Shown here one piece after another: positions 7,842 to 14,662 of a stretch of 16,641 nt of DNA. Within the stretch, counting starts at the first letter, position 1. Each line of letters starts with the position of its first letter. Origin of the DNA: Oscillibacter sp. UBA6647 (lineage in GTDB: Bacteria; Bacillota; Clostridia; Oscillospirales; Oscillospiraceae); the NCBI GenBank assembly GCA_002455655.1, contig DKLF01000125.1, positions 13,979 through 30,619 on the forward strand. Reading direction: 5' to 3'. The position numbers and the translations under genes were made by a program. The notes under the pieces were generated by a model, which searched no databases, was not told the origin of the DNA, and saw only the letters and a list, made by a program, of their open reading frames with translations.

Positions 7842-7901
7842 TTGAAAAGCCTCCTGTCTTCCTTTATTATCATTCAATCTTCCCATTTTCTCTCGGTCTA
7901 T

Positions 7902-7941
7902 AAAAAGAAAAGCGCCCCAAACCACCATCGGTTTGAAACGC
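7902..7941 (-). terminator. Leader terminator (attenuator) before ssnA
   Basis: On the minus strand GCGTTTCAAACC (7941-7930), loop GATGGT, GGTTTGGGGCGC (7923-7912) gives a 12-bp stem with three G-U pairs, followed by TTTTCTTTTT. It lies between the ssnA promoter and its ribosome binding site, so it would stop transcription before the gene unless prevented. Confidence 0.7.
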
Positions 7942-7957
7942 CCCTCAAGACAACAAG

Positions 7958-8008
7958 AAATGATAGGCGTCAGCCCGTGCGCAGAGCACTTCGTTCCAGC
8001 TATCATTT
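7958..8008 (-). promoter_or_regulatory. Candidate riboswitch-like aptamer in the ssnA leader
   Basis: The minus-strand transcript holds a 9-bp closing stem, AAAUGAUAG (8008-8000) with CUAUCAUUU (7966-7958). Inside it are a 10 x 10 internal loop and a small hairpin, GUGC UCUGC GCAC (7989-7977). The 3' loop segment GACGCC (7971-7966) can also pair with GGCGUU (7942-7937), which is part of the 5' arm of the downstream terminator, so terminator and alternative pairing exclude each other. This is the layout of a transcriptional riboswitch. I do not recognise the purine, preQ1, THF, guanidine or ZTP consensus. The ligand, if any, is unknown; a purine or imidazole metabolite would suit the genes. 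Confidence 0.5.
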
Positions 8009-8021
8009 TTTAATTGTGTCT

Positions 8022-8050
8022 ATTGTATCGGACATACGTATAATTTGCAA
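8022..8050 (-). promoter_or_regulatory. Sigma-A promoter of ssnA-ygfK
   Basis: On the minus strand TTGCAA (8050-8045), a 17-bp spacer and TACAAT (8027-8022) form a good promoter (-35 4 of 6, -10 5 of 6 consensus bases). The start would fall near 8015, just before the structured leader element, giving a leader of about 175 nt. Confidence 0.7.
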
Positions 8051-8119
8051 GCAGGTGGGCTAAAAAATTTTTAGGTTCGGTTTTGTGGAAAACGACGGAG
8101 TAAAAATTTGAAAAACTAC

Positions 8120-8150
8120 TTGAAATATTCTTAACATGATGTAATATAAT
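8120..8150 (+). promoter_or_regulatory. Possible promoter of the hemolysin III family gene
   Basis: TTGAAA (8120-8125) and a perfect TATAAT (8145-8150), but with a long 19-bp spacer. The upstream DNA is AT-rich and includes the palindrome CTAAAAAATTTTTAG (8060-8074), which may act as an UP element for either divergent promoter. Confidence 0.45.
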
Positions 8151-8197
8151 AATCAAAACTATATTTATCTGAAAACGGACTGAGAGGTGGGATCTGT

Positions 8198-8857
8198 ATG
8201 CGTGATTTCGTGGCAAAGGCGCAGGACCGCGTGAGCTTTGGGACCCATGCCCTGGGGGCTGTTGGCGCCCTTGTGGGCTGCGTGGTGATGGCTCTGCGGG
8301 GCGTTGCGCTGGGCGTGAGCGCCAAAACTCTGTGGGCGGCGATGGTATTTTGCCTGTCGGCGCTGGCACTGTACACTGCCAGCGCGGTTTACCATTACTA
8401 TCCCGGCTGCGACACAACACCCGGGGCAAAGCGCTTTTTGCGCAAGATGGACCACAGCATGATCTACGTGCTGATTGCCGGAAGCTACACGCCCTTTGCC
8501 ATGGTATTGCTGCCCCAGCCTACGGGCGTGCGGTTTTGCGTTGCGCTGTGGGCGGTGGCGCTTTTGGGAATCGTCATCAAGCTGGCGTGGCTGAATGCGC
8601 CTCGGATTTTGTCCACGGCGGTTTATCTCGTCATGGGCTGGGCAGTTCTGTTTGTTGCCAAGGATTTTTCGTCTGTGGGCCAGCCCTGCATGACGCTGGT
8701 GGCGCTGGGGGGCGTGAGCTATTCCGTGGGGGCGGTGTTTTACGCAATTAAAAAGCCCAACATCTCGGCAGAGTGGACCTTTCACGAGCTGTTTCACCTG
8801 CTGATTCTTGCCGGGACAGCGTTCCACTTTGCGGCGATTTATTGCTTTGTACTCTAA
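8198..8857 (+). CDS. Hemolysin III family membrane protein (YqfA/TrhA-like, PAQR superfamily)
   Basis: 219 residues with about seven hydrophobic segments, the family norm. Signature parts are visible: FGTHALGAVGALVG at the start, SAVYHYYP with the first conserved His, KMDHSMIYVLIAGSYTPF in the middle, and HELFHLLILAGTAFHF near the end with the three conserved histidines expected to bind metal. The family is related to adipoQ/progestin receptors and sits in the cytoplasmic membrane; it has been linked to membrane homeostasis, and true haemolytic activity is doubtful for most members. The start is set by GAGAGGTGG upstream of the ATG. It has its own promoter and is divergent from ssnA, so there is no evident functional link to purine catabolism. 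Confidence 0.9.
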   Translation: MRDFVAKAQDRVSFGTHALGAVGALVGCVVMALRGVALGVSAKTLWAAMVFCLSALALYTASAVYHYYPGCDTTPGAKRFLRKMDHSMIYVLIAGSYTPFAMVLLPQPTGVRFCVALWAVALLGIVIKLAWLNAPRILSTAVYLVMGWAVLFVAKDFSSVGQPCMTLVALGGVSYSVGAVFYAIKKPNISAEWTFHELFHLLILAGTAFHFAAIYCFVL

Positions 8858-8877
8858 CCCGGTCTCCGTCTGTTCCG

Positions 8878-8936
8878 GCAATTTTCGAGCAATTTTCCGG
8901 GCTTCTCTTGCCAAATATTTTGCAGCGGCGTATACT
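8878..8936 (+). promoter_or_regulatory. Promoter of the DUF4230 gene with upstream 11-bp phased repeats
   Basis: TTGCCA (8908-8913), a 17-bp spacer and TATACT (8931-8936) give a strong sigma-A promoter (5 of 6 in both boxes). Just upstream, GCAATTTTC occurs twice (8878-8886 and 8889-8897), exactly one helical turn apart. This suggests an activator or UP-element contact on one face of the DNA. Confidence 0.65.
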
Positions 8937-8959
8937 GTTTTCCAGTTTATCCGGTGCAG

Positions 8960-8993
8960 CCGCCCTTTTCTGAAGGGCGGGGCGCTGTCCCCG
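8960..8993 (+). other. Hairpin in the DUF4230 leader
   Basis: CCGCCCTT (8960-8967) and AAGGGCGG (8973-8980) form an 8-bp perfect stem with a 5-nt loop. CGGGG (8978-8982) can instead pair with CCCCG (8989-8993), so the two stems compete. No U-run follows. It lies in the roughly 145-nt untranslated leader; I see no gene in 8858-9086. Confidence 0.5.
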
Positions 8994-9086
8994 CGCCGAG
9001 TAAACAGAGCCGCGTTGCCTGTGGAAAACCAGCTTTTCCGACGGAGTATGGCGGCTGCCTTTTAGTATGACGAGAGGAGCGGGCGC

Positions 9087-9809
9087 ATGGAAACTCTGGA
9101 ACCCATAAAAATTGACGAAACAGAGGAAGCCGCTGCGGCGGAGGCCGCGGAAGCGGGCAAGTCCGGGCGGCAGGAACATGCAGCCGGGACACGGCGCAAA
9201 CGGCGCTTTTGGTTTCGCCCCTTACGAACGGTGCGGCTGGTGCTTTTGGGCGCGGTTCTGTGCGCCTTGGTTGGCGTCGCGGGCTTTCTTGCCGGGCGCT
9301 TCGGCGGCGGGGTGGAAGAGATCACAGAGCTTGACGCAGTGGTTCTGGAAAACCGGCTGGAGGAAATCAGTGAGCTGGCAAGCGTTAGCTGGTCCTATAC
9401 GAATATGGCGCAGTTTGAAAACAAAAACGTATTCTACGGGATGACACTGCCCTTCACCACTAAGAAATTTATCCTCACCTACGACGGGGAGATTAAGGCA
9501 GGGGTGAATTTACGTAAGGCCTCGGTGGACATTTCCGGCACTGAGGTACATATCCGCCTGCCGCAGGCGGAGATTCTCTCCCACGAGATCGACGAAAACA
9601 GCGTGGAGGTTTTCGACGAAAAAGCCTCTATTTTCAACCCCTTTACCGTGGAGGATTTCACTGCCTTCCAATCAGACCAGAAGGCCGCCATGGAGAAAAG
9701 GGCGCTGGACAAAGGGCTTTTGAAGGAGGGCCGGGAAAAGGCCGCCGACAGTGTAAACCTTCTTCTGGGCGCGGCGCTGCCGGAGGGATATACGCTCACG
9801 ATTGACTGA
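9087..9809 (+). CDS. DUF4230 domain protein, single-pass membrane protein
   Basis: 240 residues. The first 48 are charged, Glu/Ala-rich then Arg/Lys-rich (RRKRR), which fits a cytoplasmic tail. A transmembrane helix spans about residues 50-70 (LVLLGAVLCALVGVAGFLAG). The remaining 170 residues would lie outside the membrane and match the DUF4230 pattern: a heptad-like ELDAVVLENRLEEISELASV, then strands around FILTYDGEIKAGVNL and VHIRLPQAEILSHEID, then a C-terminal helix ending LPEGYTLTID. The family has no established function. GAGAGGAGC precedes the ATG by about 6 nt. It is transcribed alone from its own promoter. Confidence 0.82.
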   Translation: METLEPIKIDETEEAAAAEAAEAGKSGRQEHAAGTRRKRRFWFRPLRTVRLVLLGAVLCALVGVAGFLAGRFGGGVEEITELDAVVLENRLEEISELASVSWSYTNMAQFENKNVFYGMTLPFTTKKFILTYDGEIKAGVNLRKASVDISGTEVHIRLPQAEILSHEIDENSVEVFDEKASIFNPFTVEDFTAFQSDQKAAMEKRALDKGLLKEGREKAADSVNLLLGAALPEGYTLTID

Positions 9810-9858
9810 GAAATCACGGATTTACGTAAAACGCAGCCGCCCACTGGCGGCGCAAAAG

Positions 9859-9893
9859 AAAGGGCACGGGGAAGATACTTCCCCGTGCCCTTT
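9859..9893 (-). terminator. Strong hairpin terminator between converging genes
   Basis: AAAGGGCACGGGGAA (9859-9873) pairs perfectly with TTCCCCGTGCCCTTT (9879-9893). On the minus strand it is followed by CTTTTG, so it fits the end of the histidine-kinase operon. It lies about 50 bp past the DUF4230 stop and could serve both directions, although the plus-strand U-run is only three bases. Confidence 0.75.
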
Positions 9894-9983
9894 CAGCTTG
9901 TCCGTGTATCTCTACGCAGAGCCGGACGACAATTCGGCAGTCGCGGCGTCCGCTTTCAGCTTGCCCGCGCACCTGCGCAGAGA
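9890..9983. repeat. Diverged direct repeat downstream of the histidine kinase gene
   Basis: CTTTCAGCTTGTCCGTG (from 9890) and CTTTCAGCTTGCCCGCG (from 9953) are repeats of about 30 bp, 63 bp apart. Both continue to a shared CGCAGAG (9916-9922 and 9976-9982), with a 2-3 base length difference between. They lie in the untranslated tail of the kinase operon. No coding role is seen. Confidence 0.55.
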
Positions 9984-10005
9984 GAGCGTCCACGCTCCCC
10001 CTGTT

Positions 10006-12969
10006 TTACTTTATAAATTCCCCCAGCACTTGCAGCAGTTCCTCCCGTCGCACAGGCTTTGAAAGATGGGCGTTCATCCCCGCAGCCCGGGTTTCCTGCC
10101 GGTCATGGGCAAAGGCGTTGGCAGTCATAGCGATAATGGGAATGCTCTGCGCGTCGCCCCGCCCTGAGGCGCGGATGGCCTTTGTCGCCTCGATTCCGTT
10201 CATCACCGGCATGCGAATATCCATCAAAACCGCATCGTAGTAGCCCACTTCCCCGGTAAGATAGCGCTCCAGCGCCACCTGGCCGTTTTCCGCGTGGTCC
10301 ACCTGCATTCCCCCCATGGAAAGCATCCGCTTTGCGATCTCCGTGTTGACGGGGTGGTCCTCCACCAGCAAAACCCGCTTTCCCGCAAGAATCGTCCGGG
10401 GGGCGCGAGCGGCAGCCGCTTCCTCCGCCTCCTCCGGCGGACACCCTTTGGGCATGGTGATTCGCACGGTAAACTCGCTGCCCCGACCCAGCTCGCTTTT
10501 GGCGGAGACGGTGCCGCCCATTTCCTCCACCAGATTTTTCACGATGGCAAGGCCCAACCCCGTTCCAAGCTGGGGATGCTGATAGCCGTTGTTCTCCTGC
10601 TCAAAGGGCTCGAACACCCGGCTGAGAAATTCTGGGCTCATGCCGCAGCCCTGATCCCGGAAGACAATGGTGCTGGAAATTTTATCATCTCCGCGGGGAG
10701 TGTGACGTACCGTGCAGAAAATCTCCGAGCCGGGCCTTGAAAACTTGACGGCGTTGCTCAGGATATTGATGTACACCTGCTGGATGCGCAGCCGGTCTAC
10801 CACCACATACGGCGTGATGCCGCTTGCGTCCAGATGAAAGCGAATGCCCTTTTCCTCCATGCGTGGCAAAATCAGCGCAAGGATATCCCCAAGCAGCGCC
10901 CCCGTGTTTACAGTTTCGGGGTGCAGCTCGATGTGGCCCGACTCAATCCGGCTCATGTCCAGAACGTCGTTAATCAGCCCCAGCAGGTATTCGCCGGACA
11001 CCTGAATTTTATCCAGCATTCCCATTGCCTCGGAATCCAGCGCATTTTCCCGCGCCAGTTGGGTCAGCCCCAGAATGGCGTTCATGGGCGTGCGGATTTC
11101 GTGGCTCATACGGGAAAGAAATTCGCTTTTCGCCTGATTGGCACGGCGGGCCTCCTCCAGTGCGGCACGCAGCGCCTCGCTGCGGCGGCGCTCTTTGACA
11201 AAAGCGTCGGTGGAGTCCGCCATGGTGCAGCAGATGATATTGCTCTCCTTATCCAGCCAGACAAAGGAATAGCGCACCCGCCGGATTTCTCCGGCGCTGC
11301 TGCGGCAGTCGGCATAGACGGTGTATTCCACGCTGTCGCTGAGCCGGGCCCGGATTTCACTGAAATGCAGGCGCTTCAGCGTCTCTTCCAAGTCCTCTCC
11401 GGCAAAGGAGTCCCGGACAACGCCAAGCAGGGCTGCCTCCGCTTCGGGAACCTCCCGGATGCAACGGTCCTTGTCCTGCGATGCAAAAATCCGAGCGGTA
11501 TTCGCATTCAGGTCGATGCGCAGAATCATCAGGTATTCCCGGCGGATGACGGTATCCATAATCTGCTCCATGGACTTTTGATCGTCGATGTCAAAGGAGT
11601 AGATGTTAGCCTCCACGTCGTTGGTCACGGGGTTTTCCGTGATGTCCACCCGCACGGTCAGCCAGCGGTACGCACCACCGATCCGGCAGTTGCGCTCGAA
11701 GGTCAGCATAGTAGTCCCCCGGGTATACGCGTCCAGCAGGGCCGCGCGGTTGAATCGCCGGGCAAATTCTTCGCACTGCTCCGGTGCGGCGGTACGCTTT
11801 TTCATGCCCTTGAACAGTGCATCCGCCGTTCCGTCCAGCCCCTCCAAAAATTCCGGATATAGGGAAGGCCCCATCTTGCAGGTGTTTTTCGTCAGATTCA
11901 GGTGCGCCGAAGCCACCGCACTGGACACAAGCGCCCGCAAGCGCTGGTTCTGCCGCTCATACCGCTCGATCTCCCTGTGAAGCTGGGTGCACACCACGCC
12001 GGTGCAAAGCACCCGCGTGCGGTTTCCCTCCGCGTCGTACAGGGAGGTCATCTTAATCCATCGGATGTCCCCGCTCACCGTGCGCTCCCGCACCTCGCAG
12101 GAGGCAAAGGGCGCGCCCTGATCAATGGCGTCTATCTCCTTTTGCAGTCTGGGGATGTCCTCCTCAAGCGTAATATTCTGCTCAAACCAGGACTGGGGAT
12201 AGTTCTCCAGCACGCTGGGCACGCCAAACAGCGCGCAGGCGCGTTTGCTGGTGCGCAGCGTGTGGAGTGCCGGGTCGTATATCCACGAATCCACGTCGGC
12301 ATGGTCCATGGCCGCCTGAAGCATGCGCTCGTTTTCCTCCAGATTCTCCTGAAGGCGTTTCAGCTCGTCCACGTCGCTGAATACGCCATAATAAGTCCGC
12401 CCGTCGCCCTCCCGTGGGGCGGGGGAGGCTTTCAGCGCAATCCAGAAATAGTTTCCGTCCTGCCGCAGGATGCGGAAGGTCGCACGAATGGTTTCCCCGC
12501 CCTGTCGGCAGAGGGCAAGCTGTTTCCGCAGGACCGCCCGGTCGTCGGGATGGACGTTCAGCATCGGGTTGACGATTTCGCCCTTCTCCGGCTCGGAATA
12601 GCCCAGTATCTGGTAAAAGCCCGTGTTGAAATGAAGCGTTTCAAAGCATACCTCTTCATCCACGCGGAAAGAGCAGATGCCGCCGGGCACCAAATCCATC
12701 ATGTTTTGAAGCTGCCCTTCCCGCTCCCGCGCCTCCCGGATCATGGAGCGTCTCCGATGGTTGTCCCACAGCAAAAAAGCAAGCCCCGCCGCCAGCAACG
12801 CAACAAGTCCCGCAAACACCAGCGCGTGGGGATGCCGGATGGCAGCCTGAAAAAAAGACTCGTCCGCCGCGCGGGCGACGGGAGCGGAGAAAAAAAGCAG
12901 CACGGCAGGGAGCGATACCCCTATCGCCCTCCCCCCTGCCGCGCCGCGCCTTTTTAGCCTGCGTCCCAT
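10006..12969 (-). CDS. Hybrid sensor histidine kinase / response regulator with PAS domains
   Basis: 987 residues. It starts with a signal-like segment (Arg-rich, then VSLPAVLLFFSAPVARA to residue 34), about 15 exposed residues, and a membrane helix at about 49-68. Two PAS-like domains follow (about 85-208, with YYGVFSDVDE at its end; about 215-335), then a poorly matched stretch (about 340-595) that may hold further PAS-like folds. The kinase core has the H-box SHEIRTP with His623, the N-box around Asn739, and ATP-lid motifs DQGCGM (772-777) and GTGLGL (802-807). The C-terminal receiver has Glu870-Asp871, phospho-acceptor Asp917 in LMDIRMP, and Lys971. All catalytic residues are present. It has almost no extracytoplasmic sensor, so it probably senses a cytoplasmic or membrane signal. 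GGCGGAG precedes the ATG. No separate output regulator is encoded nearby. Last gene of the DUF3298/kinase unit. Confidence 0.9.
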   Translation of the reverse strand: MGRRLKRRGAAGGRAIGVSLPAVLLFFSAPVARAADESFFQAAIRHPHALVFAGLVALLAAGLAFLLWDNHRRRSMIREAREREGQLQNMMDLVPGGICSFRVDEEVCFETLHFNTGFYQILGYSEPEKGEIVNPMLNVHPDDRAVLRKQLALCRQGGETIRATFRILRQDGNYFWIALKASPAPREGDGRTYYGVFSDVDELKRLQENLEENERMLQAAMDHADVDSWIYDPALHTLRTSKRACALFGVPSVLENYPQSWFEQNITLEEDIPRLQKEIDAIDQGAPFASCEVRERTVSGDIRWIKMTSLYDAEGNRTRVLCTGVVCTQLHREIERYERQNQRLRALVSSAVASAHLNLTKNTCKMGPSLYPEFLEGLDGTADALFKGMKKRTAAPEQCEEFARRFNRAALLDAYTRGTTMLTFERNCRIGGAYRWLTVRVDITENPVTNDVEANIYSFDIDDQKSMEQIMDTVIRREYLMILRIDLNANTARIFASQDKDRCIREVPEAEAALLGVVRDSFAGEDLEETLKRLHFSEIRARLSDSVEYTVYADCRSSAGEIRRVRYSFVWLDKESNIICCTMADSTDAFVKERRRSEALRAALEEARRANQAKSEFLSRMSHEIRTPMNAILGLTQLARENALDSEAMGMLDKIQVSGEYLLGLINDVLDMSRIESGHIELHPETVNTGALLGDILALILPRMEEKGIRFHLDASGITPYVVVDRLRIQQVYINILSNAVKFSRPGSEIFCTVRHTPRGDDKISSTIVFRDQGCGMSPEFLSRVFEPFEQENNGYQHPQLGTGLGLAIVKNLVEEMGGTVSAKSELGRGSEFTVRITMPKGCPPEEAEEAAAARAPRTILAGKRVLLVEDHPVNTEIAKRMLSMGGMQVDHAENGQVALERYLTGEVGYYDAVLMDIRMPVMNGIEATKAIRASGRGDAQSIPIIAMTANAFAHDRQETRAAGMNAHLSKPVRREELLQVLGEFIK

Positions 12970-13041
12970 AACTTCTCCGCCTTTCCAAGGCCCGGCTTTC
13001 CGGCTCCCGGAGGTTCTCTCTTTGCCGGACCCTTGCAGCGT

Positions 13042-13674
13042 TTATTTTTGAAGGCCTGCCTCCACTTGAAGATAATAGTCCGTAATCATGTTCACCGACG
13101 GCTCAATGCCGATGGCGCTGGAGAGCACCAGATCAAAGCACTTCCGGTCGCCCCACTTTTCACCGGTGAAGTGGAAGTAGTAGTTTGCGCGGTTTTTGTC
13201 GGTTTTCAGCATCAGCGCCTCCGCCGCCTTCTGGTCCATTCCATGCCGCTCCATCACCCGCCTGATGCGGCTGCGCATGGGCGCCTGAACGAAGACGTTT
13301 ACATGGGGTCCCTTTTCCTGAAGTACATAGTCCGCGCAGCGACCCACAATCACCGCGCCGCCCTGTGCGGCGATGTCCCGAATGACCTCGGACTGGGATA
13401 AAAACAACTGATCCGCCGGAGGCAACAAATTCACGCTGCCCGACCGCATTCCCATGGAGAAGTTGGCCCCGGAAAAGGAATACAAAAAGCTGCTGACGGA
13501 CTGCTCGTCAAGCCCCGCCAGATACTCCGGGCTGAGGCCGGATTTTTCCGCCGCCAGCACGATCAGCTCCTTGTCGTAATAAGGCAGCCCCAGCTTTTCG
13601 GCCGCCAGCTTGCCAATTTCCCTGCCACCGCTGCCAAATTCCCGGCCGATGGTCATTACCATTTTATGTTCCAT
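13042..13674 (-). CDS. Cytidylate kinase-like family protein
   Basis: 210 residues. The P-loop region TIGREFGSGGREIGKLAAEKL at about 8-28 is the hallmark of the cytidylate-kinase-like family (Cytidylate_kin2) common in Clostridia, distinct from true CMP kinase. Further family parts are GLPYYDKELI, then IRDIAAQGGAVIVGRCADYVL, VFVQAPMRSRIRRVMER, and NRANYYFHFTGEKWGD, which together give the NMP-kinase Walker A, core and lid. It should bind ATP and phosphorylate a nucleotide or related small molecule in the cytoplasm; the true substrate is unknown. The ATG at 13674 is chosen because AAGGAG lies 7 nt upstream; the longer frame to 13806 overlaps the upstream gene with no such site. It lies 25 bp after the DUF3298 gene and 72 bp before the histidine kinase, all on one strand. 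Confidence 0.87.
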   Translation of the reverse strand: MEHKMVMTIGREFGSGGREIGKLAAEKLGLPYYDKELIVLAAEKSGLSPEYLAGLDEQSVSSFLYSFSGANFSMGMRSGSVNLLPPADQLFLSQSEVIRDIAAQGGAVIVGRCADYVLQEKGPHVNVFVQAPMRSRIRRVMERHGMDQKAAEALMLKTDKNRANYYFHFTGEKWGDRKCFDLVLSSAIGIEPSVNMITDYYLQVEAGLQK

Positions 13675-13699
13675 ATCCTTGCTCCTTCCGGCAGGGAAC

Positions 13700-14419
13700 T
13701 CAAATCTTTCCCCGCGCCGTTTCCTCTTTTGTCTCCTGTATAATATCATGGAATCCGGGAAAAAAACAATCATTTTCACCATAGGGCACGGAAAAAACCG
13801 AGACACCCTCTCCGGAAGGGGCCATGGCCAACGTCTGCCAGAACCAGAAAAGCTCCGTCTCGGAGAGATAGAAATGATCCGGATTGAAGCTGCGGCGCAA
13901 AAGCCGCCGCCATCCCTCCCGATACCGGGATGCTCCGGCCCGCTCCCGTCGCTCCATTTCCGTCTCCGCTTCCCGCAACAGCACCTTTCGCCAGGGGTAT
14001 TTTTTAGAAAAGCAGGCAGAGAGTGGAATCGGCGCGCCGGTGAGCAGGTCCCAGGTGTCCCCGTGCCGTCTCCGTTCCATCCGCCCGCCGCACCGCTCCA
14101 CGGATTCGGTGTACAGGCTCAACACGCCCCCGCCGTTGCAGGTGACACAGTAGGTGAGTCGCGCGGAGTCCTGCGGAATGGGTGCGCTGTTCTCCATGGC
14201 CAACCGGCAGGCCTCCGCCGACTGGGGAAAGAGCCAGCGCTCACAATAGCGCAGGTAGGCGCGGGCGTAGAGCTGATAGTACCGCGCAAGCCTGCGGTCC
14301 GTCCGCTCTCCCTCTTCCACGGGCCGAGGGAGGGATAACTCCGCTGTGAGCGCGGGGATTCCGTCCACCGTCCACTCCCGCTGGGCAACAAACGGTTCCA
14401 GCTTTATCTGATCGCGCAT
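13700..14419 (-). CDS. DUF3298 (RsiV C-terminal-like) domain protein, soluble
   Basis: 239 residues. The C-terminal half matches DUF3298: GDTWDLLTGAPIPLSACF (the usual 'fDL.TG..l.L.dlF' block) and HFYLSETELFWFWQTLAMAP followed by VSVFSVPYGE. The N-terminal part (YYQLYARAYLRYCERW) resembles the preceding PdaC/DUF4163-like helical region. Members such as RsiV and PdaC are normally secreted or membrane-anchored. This one starts MRDQIKLEPFVAQREWTVDG without signal peptide or membrane helix, so it looks cytoplasmic; that is unusual. The ATG at 14419 follows AGGAGG by 5 nt; an in-frame ATG at 14557 has no such site. First gene of the unit with the cytidylate-kinase-like protein and the histidine kinase. 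Function not known. Confidence 0.75.
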   Translation of the reverse strand: MRDQIKLEPFVAQREWTVDGIPALTAELSLPRPVEEGERTDRRLARYYQLYARAYLRYCERWLFPQSAEACRLAMENSAPIPQDSARLTYCVTCNGGGVLSLYTESVERCGGRMERRRHGDTWDLLTGAPIPLSACFSKKYPWRKVLLREAETEMERRERAGASRYREGWRRLLRRSFNPDHFYLSETELFWFWQTLAMAPSGEGVSVFSVPYGENDCFFPGFHDIIQETKEETARGKI

Positions 14420-14581
14420 GGCAGCCTCCTTCACAGGTTCAAGACGGCGAACGCTCCCCGCCGGCCGAAATGATTCATGCTCCAGCGTATGCCATTGGCT
14501 CTGGGGAGGTGCCCTTATCATCAGTCCTAAGAAGACTTTGGAATCGGGTTTAGACAAGAATTTAAAAAATCAGCACCCCCC

Positions 14582-14610
14582 TTTACTTTCATGCTGTAAA
14601 ATAGTAAAAT
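14582..14610 (+). promoter_or_regulatory. Probable promoter of the yerC-methyltransferase-hslO operon
   Basis: TTTACT (14582-14587), a 17-bp spacer and TAAAAT (14605-14610): -35 4 of 6, -10 5 of 6 consensus bases. The spacer and -10 contain a repeat GTAAAATAGTAAAATG (14596-14611), a possible site for autoregulation by the first gene product. The rest of 14420-14662 holds no gene I can support, and I could not fix a promoter for the leftward DUF3298 unit. Confidence 0.55.
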
Positions 14611-14662
14611 GAATAATCAGAATCGCGGCAAAACGCCGCCTATGTTTGGAAAGGAGCCAGTC

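Noticed and set aside
7900..8010. Known purine (guanine/adenine) riboswitch before ssnA
   Set aside because: The three-way junction and its conserved joining segments are absent; the element here is a single stem with an internal loop.
8165..8914. Minus-strand open frame of 249 codons opposite the hemolysin III gene
   Set aside because: Arg/Gln/His-rich with no hydrophobic core or family pattern; the plus strand has a clear seven-helix membrane protein.
9802..10062. Small plus-strand gene in the gap after DUF4230
   Set aside because: The frame runs through the terminator hairpin, the diverged repeats and the 3' end of the kinase gene; no ribosome binding site.
11902..12957. Plus-strand open frame of 351 codons opposite the histidine kinase
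   Set aside because: Antisense shadow of the PAS and membrane part of the kinase; no start signal and no protein-like pattern.
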